Part shown: positions 35,006 to 43,262 of the stretch, in pieces
How positions within the stretch are numbered: the first letter of the stretch is position 1
Layout of the letters: the number at the start of each line of letters is the position of its first letter
Assembly: GCA_002454815.1 (NCBI GenBank)
Contig: DKJL01000010.1
Location: forward strand, 418,878-482,877
Origin: Flavobacteriales bacterium UBA6693
Lineage (GTDB): Bacteria > Bacteroidota > Bacteroidia > Flavobacteriales > Weeksellaceae
Direction: 5' to 3'
Length of the DNA: 64,000 bases
Translations under genes and position numbers: made by a program
Notes under the pieces: model-generated
What the model saw: only the letters and a program-made list of their open reading frames with translations
What the model was told of the DNA's origin: nothing
Databases searched by the model: none

Positions 35006-36147
35006 TAATTTTGAGTCATTTTAATTTCTTTTCCGTGGGTTTTTCTAATGATCAGCGGAAGCACGAAAGGAATATGGGTTATTAAATTTGTCAACACTTC
35101 GGAGAGTTTTGAATGTTCCAAAATACTGCCCAGTAATCTTCCATACCATAATCTCTGTTTGAAATTTTTATTCCAGTTTGCAGCATAATTCTTTTCCATT
35201 TTTTGCCGGGAAATTTTTCCCGATAAAAAACTGATGGTTTCTTCCGAAGCCAATTTTGCGCTGTGAATCGCCATGGCCATTCCGTTTCCGCACAGTGGAT
35301 GAATTAATCCGGCCGTGTCGCCCATCATTAAAATGTGGTTTTCGACATTTTCTTTTTTCTGAAAACAGATCTGACTGATCGTCAAAGGTTTTTCAAAAAC
35401 AGAAGTTGAATTTTCTAAAATCTTTTTTAAATGAGGATTTTGAGCGACAATTTTTTCTTGGAATTCTTCAATATTTTTAAACTTCTTGAAGGATTTAAAA
35501 TTAGTTAAATAACAGATGTTGAGCAAATTATTCTCGACTTTTGAAACGCCACAATAGCCACCTTTAAAATTATGCAAGCCCACCACATCATTTTCAAATT
35601 CGCCTTTAAAATGAGACTTCACCGCCAACCACGGAGATTTTTGTTCTATAAAACCACGGTTCATTTTTATATCCAAATTGGATCTTTTGCCAAATCCGCC
35701 CAAAACCACTTTGGAAGTTAAGATTTTCCCCGATGCCAGCTCAACTTCAAAATAATCATCATTAAAAATCACCTCATTGACCTGATCTTCGATAATCTCG
35801 CAATTTTGTGAAAGGGCTTTTAAATAAAGTGCATGGTCTAACGTATATCTGCTGATTCCAAAACCACCGAGTGGAAGTTTTGTTTCAATTGTTCTTCCGG
35901 ATTCTGATGAAAATTGTAAAGAGGTAATGTGCGTCGGTTTTAATTCCTCAATATTGACATTCAACCAATCAAAATAGGGGAGAACCTCATTGGAAATATA
36001 TTCGCCGCAGACTTTATGTTTTGGATAAGAATTCTTTTCAATAACATAGACTTTACAACCCGTTTTCGTGAGATGTATCGCGCTCGTTAAACCTGCTAAA
36101 CCGCCACCAATGATTATGACTTCGGTATCGCAATTTGAATTCTTCAA
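35005..36147 (-). CDS. FAD-dependent oxidoreductase (geranylgeranyl reductase/hydroxylase family)
   Basis: The 380-residue flavoprotein has the FAD Rossmann motif EVIIIGGGLAGLTSAIHLTK, the KHKVCGEYISNEVLPYFDWL segment and the second FAD motif HILMMGDTAGLIHPLCGNGM (GD motif). Members are aromatic-ring hydroxylases or isoprenoid reductases. Beside the PKS and methyltransferase it most resembles the ring monooxygenase SrsC in role; that is inference. The start is TTG at 36147: no in-frame ATG is near and it fits the family N-terminus. It is the first gene of the operon. Confidence 0.85.
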   Translation of the reverse strand: MKNSNCDTEVIIIGGGLAGLTSAIHLTKTGCKVYVIEKNSYPKHKVCGEYISNEVLPYFDWLNVNIEELKPTHITSLQFSSESGRTIETKLPLGGFGISRYTLDHALYLKALSQNCEIIEDQVNEVIFNDDYFEVELASGKILTSKVVLGGFGKRSNLDIKMNRGFIEQKSPWLAVKSHFKGEFENDVVGLHNFKGGYCGVSKVENNLLNICYLTNFKSFKKFKNIEEFQEKIVAQNPHLKKILENSTSVFEKPLTISQICFQKKENVENHILMMGDTAGLIHPLCGNGMAMAIHSAKLASEETISFLSGKISRQKMEKNYAANWNKNFKQRLWYGRLLGSILEHSKLSEVLTNLITHIPFVLPLIIRKTHGKEIKMTQN

Positions 36148-36156
36148 TTTTTTATT

Positions 36157-36185
36157 TAAATGTAGTAAAAATTTTTTACCACAAA
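36157..36185 (-). promoter_or_regulatory. Promoter of the type III PKS operon
   Basis: On the minus strand: TTTG (complement of 36182-36185), a 17-base spacer, TACATTTA (complement of 36157-36164; final base differs from consensus), 9 bases before the TTG start. Confidence 0.5.
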
Positions 36186-36339
36186 GTCACAAAAGTTTTG
36201 TTGTTCACGTTTATCATTTGCGTTTTACCACATTAGTTAAAGTTAAAAGCACGATGCTGAACAGAACACATTAGTTTTCAATTCCGTAGGAAATCTTAAT
36301 CATCTTAACTTCTTAACCAAAATCTTAATGGTGATTTTT

Positions 36340-37272
36340 TTACTCCATTTTTTGCCATTTCTGCTTTTCCATTATCGCGTGAATCGAATCGTAAAATTTT
36401 AATAGACCAAAAGAACCTTTCTCGCCATAGTCGTAAATTGTTTTTACTTTTCCGTTATCGTACAATATTTTTGTTTCTATGGCAGAATGATCGCAGCATC
36501 CTACTGAATATCTTTCTTTTAAATTTTTGAAATCAATAGTATTAAGATACAATCCTAAATTTTTAAAATTTTGGATATTATTTCCGAAAAAAGTACCATG
36601 TAAATTTTTATAATTTTTTGCATTTAAAATGATCGAATCTTTCTTATAGTTTACAGTGTACTCGATACCCGCTGAGTAACCACCAAACTTTGTAAAAATG
36701 ATTTCCGAAATTGTATGATTATTTTTTGCTTTAACAAACTCTGTAAGTTGATTATTTCTGATTATTAAGGTGTCATACTTTAAAACATCATTTTTATCAT
36801 TAAAGTGAATTTTAAAATTTAGAAGTTTAATTAAATTTTGATCTTTAAAATTTATTGTTTTGCCAGCAAAAATTCCATAGACTCCATTCCTGCCAGGATT
36901 TAAAATTTTATACCCTTTTACTGAACTTAATAAAATAGCACAATTCCAGGTGTCCCCTTCTTCATCAATATACATTTTGAAAACGTTACCAGAACTATCT
37001 TTTGGATAGTCTAAATTGACCAAATAATCTGTTTTCCCATCACCATTCAAATCGGCTTTAAATATGGGTTTTAGATTTTCCTTCTCAATTATTTTCCTGA
37101 AAGATTTAATCGAATCAATGAAGTTTTCACCGGTCCAAAAATCTGTTTTTAGTTGAAGATCTTGGTAGTTTTTATCAGTATGAATAATCTCTAATACTTC
37201 TTTATCAGTAAGATCTTTTTTCTCACAAGATAAAAATAGAAATAGCGAAACGAAAAGGAAAAAATATTTCAT
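36340..37272 (-). CDS. Putative lipoprotein, unknown function
   Basis: The 310-residue protein from ATG 37272 has a lipoprotein signal (MKYFFLFVSLFLFLSCEKKD; lipobox ending at C16); the frame extends upstream to 37311 but lacks a signal there. It carries an EF-hand-like ADLNGDGKTDYLVNLDYPKD and, near the C-terminus, SVGCCDHSAIETKILYDNGK. I do not recognise a named family. The gene is visibly more AT-rich than its neighbours, a hint of separate origin. It lies between two minus-strand genes and ends without a clear terminator. Confidence 0.7.
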   Translation of the reverse strand: MKYFFLFVSLFLFLSCEKKDLTDKEVLEIIHTDKNYQDLQLKTDFWTGENFIDSIKSFRKIIEKENLKPIFKADLNGDGKTDYLVNLDYPKDSSGNVFKMYIDEEGDTWNCAILLSSVKGYKILNPGRNGVYGIFAGKTINFKDQNLIKLLNFKIHFNDKNDVLKYDTLIIRNNQLTEFVKAKNNHTISEIIFTKFGGYSAGIEYTVNYKKDSIILNAKNYKNLHGTFFGNNIQNFKNLGLYLNTIDFKNLKERYSVGCCDHSAIETKILYDNGKVKTIYDYGEKGSFGLLKFYDSIHAIMEKQKWQKME

Positions 37273-37311
37273 ACTTAAGTTTAAAGAAAGATACAATTTA
37301 TTGCAAAACAA

Positions 37312-37337
37312 AAAACCTCACGTTTCCGCGAGGTTTT
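37312..37337 (-). terminator. Terminator of acs
   Basis: On the minus strand AAAACCTC, loop, GAGGTTTT and T-rich sequence follow the acs stop. Confidence 0.7.
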
Positions 37338-37393
37338 ATAATTAATTGTAGGATTGTAAACATCAATTATCTGACATCTATCATCCAACAATC

Positions 37394-39301
37394 TTAAATC
37401 TTCTCATCCTTAATCTCCTCCACAATCTCCGGATTCAAAAGCGTTGAAGTATCACCGAAATTAGCAAAATCGCCTTCCGCAATTTTTCTTAAAATACGGC
37501 GCATGATTTTCCCAGAACGTGTTTTTGGCAAGGCAGAAACAAACTGAATTTTATCAAGTTTCGCGACTGGGCCAACCGTTTCGGAGATCACGTTATTGAT
37601 TTCTTTTCTCAAATTATCTCTATCACGATCTTCGCCACTGTCTTTTAACATCACAAAACCGTAAAGCGCACTTCCTTTTACATCATGTGGATAACCAACA
37701 ATCGCTGATTCCGCCACGGCTGGATGTAAATTCACACTGTCTTCAATCGGTGCAGTTCCAAGATTATGTCCGGAAACAATGATCACGTCATCAACACGTC
37801 CGGTGATTCTATAGTAGCCAACTTCATCTCTCAAAGCACCATCTCCCGTAAAATATTTTCCCGGAAATGCTGTGAAATAAGTTTCTTTATATCGTTGATG
37901 ATCACCCCAAATTGTTCGTGCAATTCCCGGCCACGGAAAACGGATACATAAATTTCCATCCACTTGATTTCCCGTAATTTCATTTCTTTTATCATCCATC
38001 AAAACTGGCTGAATTCCCGGCAATGGTAGAGTTGCATAAGTCGGTTTTGTCGGCGTAATAAAAGGCAAAGGCGAAATCATAATTCCTCCGGTTTCAGTTT
38101 GCCACCAGGTATCAACAATCGGACATTTTTTCTTGCCGACATGATCGTTATACCAATGCCATGCTTCATCGTTGATCGGTTCACCAACAGACCCGATCAC
38201 TCTCAAACTTGACAAATCGTGTTTCTCCACCCACTCATAGGATTCTTTAGCCAAGGCACGAATCGCTGTCGGAGCCGTATAAAATTGCGTTACTTTATGT
38301 TTTTCAATAACTTCCCAGAAACGATCCGGTTCTGGATAAGTCGGAACTCCTTCAAAAATAACCGTCGTTGCGCCATTCAATAATGGTCCGTACAAAATAT
38401 AAGAATGTCCCGTGATCCAGCCAATATCCGCAGTACACCAATAAATATCATTTTCCTTATAATTGAAAACATTCTTAAAAGTATAAGCCGTGTAAACCAT
38501 ATAACCAGCGGTGGTGTGCAGCATTCCTTTCGGTTTTCCGGTCGAGCCGGATGTGTATAAAATAAACAACGGATCCTCCGCATCCATGATCACCGAAATA
38601 AAATCAGAAGGCGCTTTGTCATAAAGCGGCGCCAACCAAAGATCTCTTCCTTCCTTCATGTTTACCTCGCCGCCGGTTCTTTTTACGACCAAAACTTTTT
38701 CCACGGTCGGACATTTTTCTACGGCTTCATCGATGATTCCTTTCAGATCAATTGCTTTTGTACCGCGGTAACTTCCGTCCGAACAGATGATCATTTTCGC
38801 TCCACAATCATTGACTCTTGATTCCACAGCGTTTGCCGAAAATCCCGCAAAAATAACGGAGTGAATCGCGCCCAATCTTGCACAGGCCAACATCGAAACC
38901 GCCAATTCCGGAATCATCGGCAAGTAAATACAAACTCGATCACCTTTCTGAACTCCCTGATCACGCAGCACATTCGCCATTTTACAGACCCGGTCGCGCA
39001 ATTCGCTGTAGGAAATATGTTGCGCCTCCTCTTTCGGATCATTCGGCTCAAAAATAATCGCCGTTTTATCGCCACGCTCATTCAAATGCCGATCGATACA
39101 ATTCTTCGTAATATTCAGTTTGGCATTTTTAAACCACTGAATTTTAGCGTCTTCCATATTGTAATCCACCACTTTGGACCACCGTTGATACCACACAAAA
39201 TTCTCATCAGCCACTTTATCCCAGAATTTTTTCGGGTTTTTAATCGATTTTTTATACTGTTCGAAATAGTGCGGCAAGTCATCGATCATGTAATTTTTCA
39301 T
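37394..39301 (-). CDS. acs: Acetyl-CoA synthetase
   Basis: Acs converts acetate, ATP and CoA to acetyl-CoA through an acetyl-AMP intermediate. The 635-residue protein has the adenylation motifs LFILYTSGSTGKPKGMLHTT, the DTWWQTETGGIMISPLP segment and YFTGDGALRDEVGYYRITGR. The acetylatable C-terminal lysine lies in LPKTRSGKIMRRILRKI. N-terminal FWDKVADENFVWYQRWSKVV is typical. Length is normal for the family (about 640). It is followed by its own terminator and preceded by 224 bases with a repeat element. Confidence 0.97.
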   Translation of the reverse strand: MKNYMIDDLPHYFEQYKKSIKNPKKFWDKVADENFVWYQRWSKVVDYNMEDAKIQWFKNAKLNITKNCIDRHLNERGDKTAIIFEPNDPKEEAQHISYSELRDRVCKMANVLRDQGVQKGDRVCIYLPMIPELAVSMLACARLGAIHSVIFAGFSANAVESRVNDCGAKMIICSDGSYRGTKAIDLKGIIDEAVEKCPTVEKVLVVKRTGGEVNMKEGRDLWLAPLYDKAPSDFISVIMDAEDPLFILYTSGSTGKPKGMLHTTAGYMVYTAYTFKNVFNYKENDIYWCTADIGWITGHSYILYGPLLNGATTVIFEGVPTYPEPDRFWEVIEKHKVTQFYTAPTAIRALAKESYEWVEKHDLSSLRVIGSVGEPINDEAWHWYNDHVGKKKCPIVDTWWQTETGGIMISPLPFITPTKPTYATLPLPGIQPVLMDDKRNEITGNQVDGNLCIRFPWPGIARTIWGDHQRYKETYFTAFPGKYFTGDGALRDEVGYYRITGRVDDVIIVSGHNLGTAPIEDSVNLHPAVAESAIVGYPHDVKGSALYGFVMLKDSGEDRDRDNLRKEINNVISETVGPVAKLDKIQFVSALPKTRSGKIMRRILRKIAEGDFANFGDTSTLLNPEIVEEIKDEKI

Positions 39302-39329
39302 AGGCTATCCGTATTTTAATCTTAAGGTT

Positions 39330-39440
39330 TGATCAGGAGCCGGGAATCTGCTATCCGCTCCTACTCCTCGCGCCAAGGCTCATCCCTGCGCTTGCTGTGG
39401 GGTATCCGCTGCTATCAGGGCTAGGGATTCGTGTTGGATC
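39330..39440. repeat. GC-rich flavobacterial-type intergenic repeat
   Basis: In the 224-base gap upstream of acs, CTATCCG-type words recur: TCTGCTATCCGCTCCT and GGGTATCCGCTGCTATCAGG, with TCGCGCCAAGGCTCATCC between. The composition is far more GC-rich than the flanks. Similar elements are common between Chryseobacterium genes. No ORF was found in this gap. Confidence 0.45.
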
Positions 39441-39525
39441 GCAAAACCTTTTCTGAAACTAAAATTACAGATATTTATTTATAAAGAAACTATTCCGTTT
39501 GCAATCTCTCGGAATTTTGAAAATT

Positions 39526-40842
39526 TTATAAAGAATACATCACGCGAATCAATCCACGCACGTTAGCGACATTTTTCATATTTCCATCGGCCGTCGCCGA
39601 GGTGTTGGTGTCGCCCCACCGTGCTGCTGTATATTCAATTTCGGGTGAAATATTGAATTTGTTCTGTTTAAAATCTATCCGTGCCGAAGCCCGCCAAACA
39701 TCATCGATGATTCTCGCGCCGGCCGCGCCGCGCATGTACAGATTCTGAAATCCTGCGTCAACACCAGCGTTTTTTGTATAACCGAAAAATGCTCCCGGTG
39801 CGATTTTTGGGTTCGCACTGGCGAGATCGATCCACGCAGAAGTCGTTTTTGTAGCTTGATAAGATTCCTGCCCGTTGGGTTCTGCATACCCCGCGAAACC
39901 GCCCAGCATTACAAAATGATGCAGATTACCGCCGGTGATGCCATATAATTTTGCAATTACCTTTTCATCTGCATATTTAAAATAGCCAAAAAAGGCCGCC
40001 GAATTAACTTTTTCATCCGATTTGAGGCCCGCAGATTCCAATACAGGCTTTAAGGATTGATATTCTGCTCCCGCACCCGCAAGTATTTTTTTCGAATGAT
40101 ACTGCAGCTGACCGTGCAGGGTTGGCATCAGCGAATTGAAAGTAGCGCTGTTCGCAGAAGCCCCTACGGCATTTGGCGCCTGGAATTCTCGGTCTTTATA
40201 AGCCACAACGTTCAAATTCAGCTCCGGCGTCAGCTGTTGAACCAGCTTGATCTGGCCGGCCCAGCCGAACGGATTAAACATCATCGAACTGTTAAAATTG
40301 CCAACTCCGGGTGAAACTTCCGGGATGTACGTCGGATACCAGGTCTGGCCCAGGGTGATCGTAGTTTTTGGCCAGGTTAATGTCGCCGCGGCATGCCGCA
40401 AACGGAGCAGACCAGTGCTTCCCGTCGCAGCCACGGACTTGTTCAGCTCCGTATTACCGAAAAAATCTGCTTCGATCTGGCCCGTGGCTTTTGCGCCCCA
40501 AACATCCGGCCCGCGAAATTTTACGCCTACCCTTGAAGTTATTGACAGAAAGTTACTGGATCCGGCAGCATTAATATCCTCGCCGTTTTTGTCGAGTTTT
40601 TCGTCCAGCGGATAAAGGTTCAGATTATATTCTCGTGAATAAGCTGATTGCCGGCTGTCGAAAGAATAATCCGTTCGGATATTGCCGTAGAAGTTGATGT
40701 CCCAGAGCTTTGATTTTGCCTGTTCGGCTTCGAGGGTTTCAATTCTTTTCATTAAATCTTCCCGCGAAATTTCTTCTTGGGCGACTGCTGTGCTGCTGAT
40801 GAATATTGTAAAAAGGGTAGAGAGGAGTATTGAAGTTCTCAT
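39526..40842 (-). CDS. Outer membrane porin
   Basis: The 438-residue protein from ATG 40842 (the frame runs upstream to 40974 without a signal) has a signal peptide (MRTSILLSTLFTIFISSTAV, then AQ) and a short coiled coil (SREDLMKRIETLEAEQAKSK), a common trimerisation segment in porins. Amphipathic barrel strands follow (INFYGNIRTDYSFDSRQSAY and others) and it ends in VNVRGLIRVMYSL-type sequence. It resembles porin families that let small substrates diffuse through the outer membrane; the substrate is unknown. It points the same way as acs but is separated by a repeat-bearing gap. Confidence 0.85.
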   Translation of the reverse strand: MRTSILLSTLFTIFISSTAVAQEEISREDLMKRIETLEAEQAKSKLWDINFYGNIRTDYSFDSRQSAYSREYNLNLYPLDEKLDKNGEDINAAGSSNFLSITSRVGVKFRGPDVWGAKATGQIEADFFGNTELNKSVAATGSTGLLRLRHAAATLTWPKTTITLGQTWYPTYIPEVSPGVGNFNSSMMFNPFGWAGQIKLVQQLTPELNLNVVAYKDREFQAPNAVGASANSATFNSLMPTLHGQLQYHSKKILAGAGAEYQSLKPVLESAGLKSDEKVNSAAFFGYFKYADEKVIAKLYGITGGNLHHFVMLGGFAGYAEPNGQESYQATKTTSAWIDLASANPKIAPGAFFGYTKNAGVDAGFQNLYMRGAAGARIIDDVWRASARIDFKQNKFNISPEIEYTAARWGDTNTSATADGNMKNVANVRGLIRVMYSL

Positions 40843-41025
40843 TATAATAAGAATGTAATTATTTTTAACGACCACGAAATTAGCAACATTGCAGCGACTA
40901 ATCAACTTTAATGCAGCGTTCCTGATATATTTCAGTTGTGCTGAATTACAAAGCTTTTTGGGATGTCTGCGCATCTGATTTAGTTTAATAATAAATGTTT
41001 TTTTTAAGCTTGTACAAAAAAACCG

Positions 41026-41055
41026 TTTGACTTTCGGGATAAATTTTTATCTTTG
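41026..41055 (+). promoter_or_regulatory. pyrB: Promoter of the pyrB-carAB operon
   Basis: TTTG 41026-41029, an 18-base spacer, TATCTTTG 41048-41055: a full match to the Bacteroidetes consensus. Transcription would start near 41060, directly at the leader ORF. Confidence 0.7.
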
Positions 41056-41061
41056 CACCTA

Positions 41062-41133
41062 ATGAAAAGAATATTTCCATTAGACGATTTACATAAAGGC
41101 AGCAATGCCGATGATCACGATATTTATTACTAA
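41062..41133 (+). CDS. Putative 23-residue leader peptide of the pyr operon
   Basis: ATG 41062 opens 23 codons (MKRIFPLDDLHKGSNADDHD, then IYY) ending in TAA 41131-41133. The stop codon overlaps the 5' arm of a terminator hairpin (41132-41162), so a ribosome finishing this ORF would prevent the hairpin from forming. That arrangement matches the pyrL leader of E. coli pyrBI, where low UTP slows RNA polymerase so the ribosome can catch up. No run of one amino acid is present, which argues against amino-acid-sensing attenuation. Translation has not been shown. Confidence 0.5.
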   Translation: MKRIFPLDDLHKGSNADDHDIYY

Positions 41134-41162
41134 ACGAAGTCACTTTGGCTTCGTTTTTTTTT
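41132..41162 (+). terminator. Attenuator-type terminator in the pyrB leader
   Basis: AAACGAAG (41132-41139) pairs with CTTCGTTT (41149-41156), followed by a T run to 41162. It lies after the promoter and before pyrB ATG 41181, so it must be read through for expression. Confidence 0.75.
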
Positions 41163-41180
41163 GATTTAAAATTTAAAATT

Positions 41181-42077
41181 ATGCTCAGAACCGCCGATTT
41201 ATCTGTAGAAAAAATCCACAAATTGCTCGAAGAAGCTACCCAGTTTTCAAAGGGTAAAGTTGTGAAATCGAAAAGCGAAATTTACGTCGCGAACCTTTTT
41301 TTCGAAGACAGCACCAGAACAAAAACCAGTTTTGATGTGGCCGAAAGAAAGTTGGGGCTGAATGTAGTACCCTTCGACATCTCCGCAAGTTCTGTAAATA
41401 AAGGAGAATCGCTTCATGACACTGTGAAGACTTTACATAGTTTAGGAATTGACCTCTGTGTGATCCGCCATAAAAAGGAGAAATTTTACGATGAGTTTCA
41501 TGGAATCGATATGGCAATCATTAACGGAGGCGACGGAACGGGGAATCACCCGTCGCAAAATATGTTGGATTTGATGACCATTCAGCAGGAATTTGGCAGG
41601 TTTGAAGGTTTAAAAGTTGGGATCGTGGGCGATGTAAAACACAGCCGCGTAGCCAATTCCAACGCAGAAGTTTTAAGAAAACTGGGTGCAAAAGTTTACT
41701 TCTCCGGTCCGGAGCAGTGGTTTGACGAGGGAACGATTATCAATGGAACCTATTTAAGTATCGATGATTTAATTAAAGAAGTTGATGTTCTGATGTTGTT
41801 GAGAATTCAGCACGAAAGACATGAAAACAATGAAAAATTAAAGTTAACCCCGGAAAAATACCACCGAAAATTTGGTCTGACAAAAGAGCGTGAAAAAGCG
41901 ATGAAGAAAGAGGCGATCATTATGCATCCAGCGCCGATTAATAGGGGAGTTGAGATTGATGATGATCTAGTAGAATGCAAACGTTCCCGAATTTTCAAAC
42001 AAATGGAAAATGGTGTTTTCGCCAGAATGGCAATTTTAAAAACCGCGCTGGAAGCGAAAGGATTTGAGTTTTCTTAA
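41181..42077 (+). CDS. pyrB: Aspartate carbamoyltransferase catalytic subunit
   Basis: PyrB joins carbamoyl phosphate and aspartate, the first committed step of pyrimidine synthesis. The 298-residue protein from ATG 41181 has the carbamoyl-phosphate motif FFEDSTRTKTSFDVAERKLG, GDGTGNHPSQNMLDL, the aspartate loop LRIQHERHENNEKLKL and MHPAPINRGVEIDDDLV. No pyrI regulatory subunit gene follows. The in-frame extension to 41145 runs through the attenuator T tract and is rejected. The next gene is carA, so substrate supply and use are co-transcribed. Confidence 0.97.
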   Translation: MLRTADLSVEKIHKLLEEATQFSKGKVVKSKSEIYVANLFFEDSTRTKTSFDVAERKLGLNVVPFDISASSVNKGESLHDTVKTLHSLGIDLCVIRHKKEKFYDEFHGIDMAIINGGDGTGNHPSQNMLDLMTIQQEFGRFEGLKVGIVGDVKHSRVANSNAEVLRKLGAKVYFSGPEQWFDEGTIINGTYLSIDDLIKEVDVLMLLRIQHERHENNEKLKLTPEKYHRKFGLTKEREKAMKKEAIIMHPAPINRGVEIDDDLVECKRSRIFKQMENGVFARMAILKTALEAKGFEFS

Positions 42078-42142
42078 ATGTACAACGTACAATGTAAATG
42101 TTATTTCATAGTACATTATACATCCGACATTATACATTTTAC
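42078..42142. repeat. Dispersed TGTAC-type repeat, copy 2
   Basis: The pyrB-carA gap consists of TGTACAACGTACAATGTAAATG and, after a short spacer, AGTACATTATACATCC plus GACATTATACATTT, two loosely inverted halves. It shares TACAATGTA, AGTACA and CCGACATT with 25494-25555. Confidence 0.5.
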
Positions 42143-42155
42143 AAAATAAAAAATA

Positions 42156-43262
42156 ATGAAAAAGAAATTAATATTAGAATCCGGTGAAGTTTTCCATGGA
42201 AAAAGTTTTGGAGACGAGCAGGACATTAAGGGAGAAGTCGTTTTCAATACTGGAATGACCGGTTATCAGGAATTGATATCCGATCCTTCCTACTGCGGAC
42301 AAATCGTCTGTATGACTTACCCGCTCATCGGGAATTATGGCATTAACCGCGATGATTACGAAAGTATTGAACCCGCGATCAAAGGTTTAATCGTAAAAGA
42401 AGTCTGTGATTTCCCTTCTAATTTCAGAACTCAAATGGATCTGGATGAATTTTTTCAAAAGAGAAATCTTTGCGGAATCTCCGGAATCGACACCCGAAGA
42501 TTAACAAGAGTCCTCCGAAATTCAGGCGTTGTAAAAGGAAAAATTGTAAATGGAAATGCTGACGAAAATGTAGTGATCGAAAATTTAAAAGCGTCTGTTT
42601 TAGCAACTGATCAGGTTGCGCAGGTTTCTACAAAAACATCGTATGCAAATCCGGGAAGAGGTTTGAAAGTGGTCCTAGTGGATTACGGTTCAAAGCTAGG
42701 GATTTTACGCGAACTTGCTCAGAGAGATTGCGATGTCATCGTGGTTTCTCAGGATACAACGGCAGAAGAGATTCTGTTGATCAATCCGGATGGAGTGATG
42801 CTTTCCAACGGTCCCGGAGATCCGGAAGATGTAAAAGGCGCGGTCGAAATGATTAAGAAACTCCTCGGTAAAGTTCCAATTTTTGGAATATGTCTTGGTC
42901 ATCAGTTGATCGCTTTAGCTTGCGGCGCAGAGACTTTTAAACTGAAATTCGGACATCGCGGTGGAAATCATCCGGTTTTAGATCTGAAAAAAAATAAAGT
43001 CGCAATCACTTCTCAAAATCACGGTTATGCTGTCGATCAGGAATCTTTGAATAATACCGATCTGGAAGAAACGCACATCGCTTTAAACGACCGAACCAAC
43101 GAAGGTTTAAAACACAAAATTCATCCGTGTTTCTCCGTTCAATATCACCCGGAAGCTAGTCCAGGCCCCGAAGACGCGAATTATTTGTTTGATGAGTTTA
43201 TTGAGTTAATGGAAAATTTCAAGAATCAAGAATCAAGAATCAAGATTCAAGATCATGCATAA
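42156..43262 (+). CDS. carA: Carbamoyl-phosphate synthase small subunit
   Basis: CarA is the glutamine amidotransferase subunit that supplies ammonia to CarB. The 368-residue protein has the N-terminal domain (KLILESGEVFHGKSFGDEQD) and the class I GATase domain with nucleophile C246 in FGICLGHQLIALACG and the His-Glu pair in FSVQYHPEASPGPEDANYLF. The last residues, from about FKNQESRIKIQDHA, are encoded by repeat DNA of the inserted unit downstream, so the native C-terminus has been replaced. The stop overlaps the start of the next gene by 8 bases. Confidence 0.96.
   Translation: MKKKLILESGEVFHGKSFGDEQDIKGEVVFNTGMTGYQELISDPSYCGQIVCMTYPLIGNYGINRDDYESIEPAIKGLIVKEVCDFPSNFRTQMDLDEFFQKRNLCGISGIDTRRLTRVLRNSGVVKGKIVNGNADENVVIENLKASVLATDQVAQVSTKTSYANPGRGLKVVLVDYGSKLGILRELAQRDCDVIVVSQDTTAEEILLINPDGVMLSNGPGDPEDVKGAVEMIKKLLGKVPIFGICLGHQLIALACGAETFKLKFGHRGGNHPVLDLKKNKVAITSQNHGYAVDQESLNNTDLEETHIALNDRTNEGLKHKIHPCFSVQYHPEASPGPEDANYLFDEFIELMENFKNQESRIKIQDHA
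43228..43252 (+). repeat. Left inverted repeat of the four-helix-bundle unit
   Basis: This 25-base repeat matches the reverse complement of 43622-43646 at 23 of 25 positions. It is preceded by further copies of the heptamer AAGAATC (from 43221) and overlaps the end of carA. Confidence 0.75.

Noticed and set aside
30435..36147. Flexirubin (dialkylresorcinol, dar) cluster
   Set aside because: Flavobacteria often carry one with KAS, ACP and dehydratase genes, but here the ring-forming enzyme is a type III PKS and no DarA/DarB-like pair, aryl ammonia-lyase or acyltransferase set is visible.
43215..43260. CRISPR-like repeats (AAGAATC tandem copies)
   Set aside because: The units are heptamers without spacers, form one end of an inverted repeat, and no cas genes are near.
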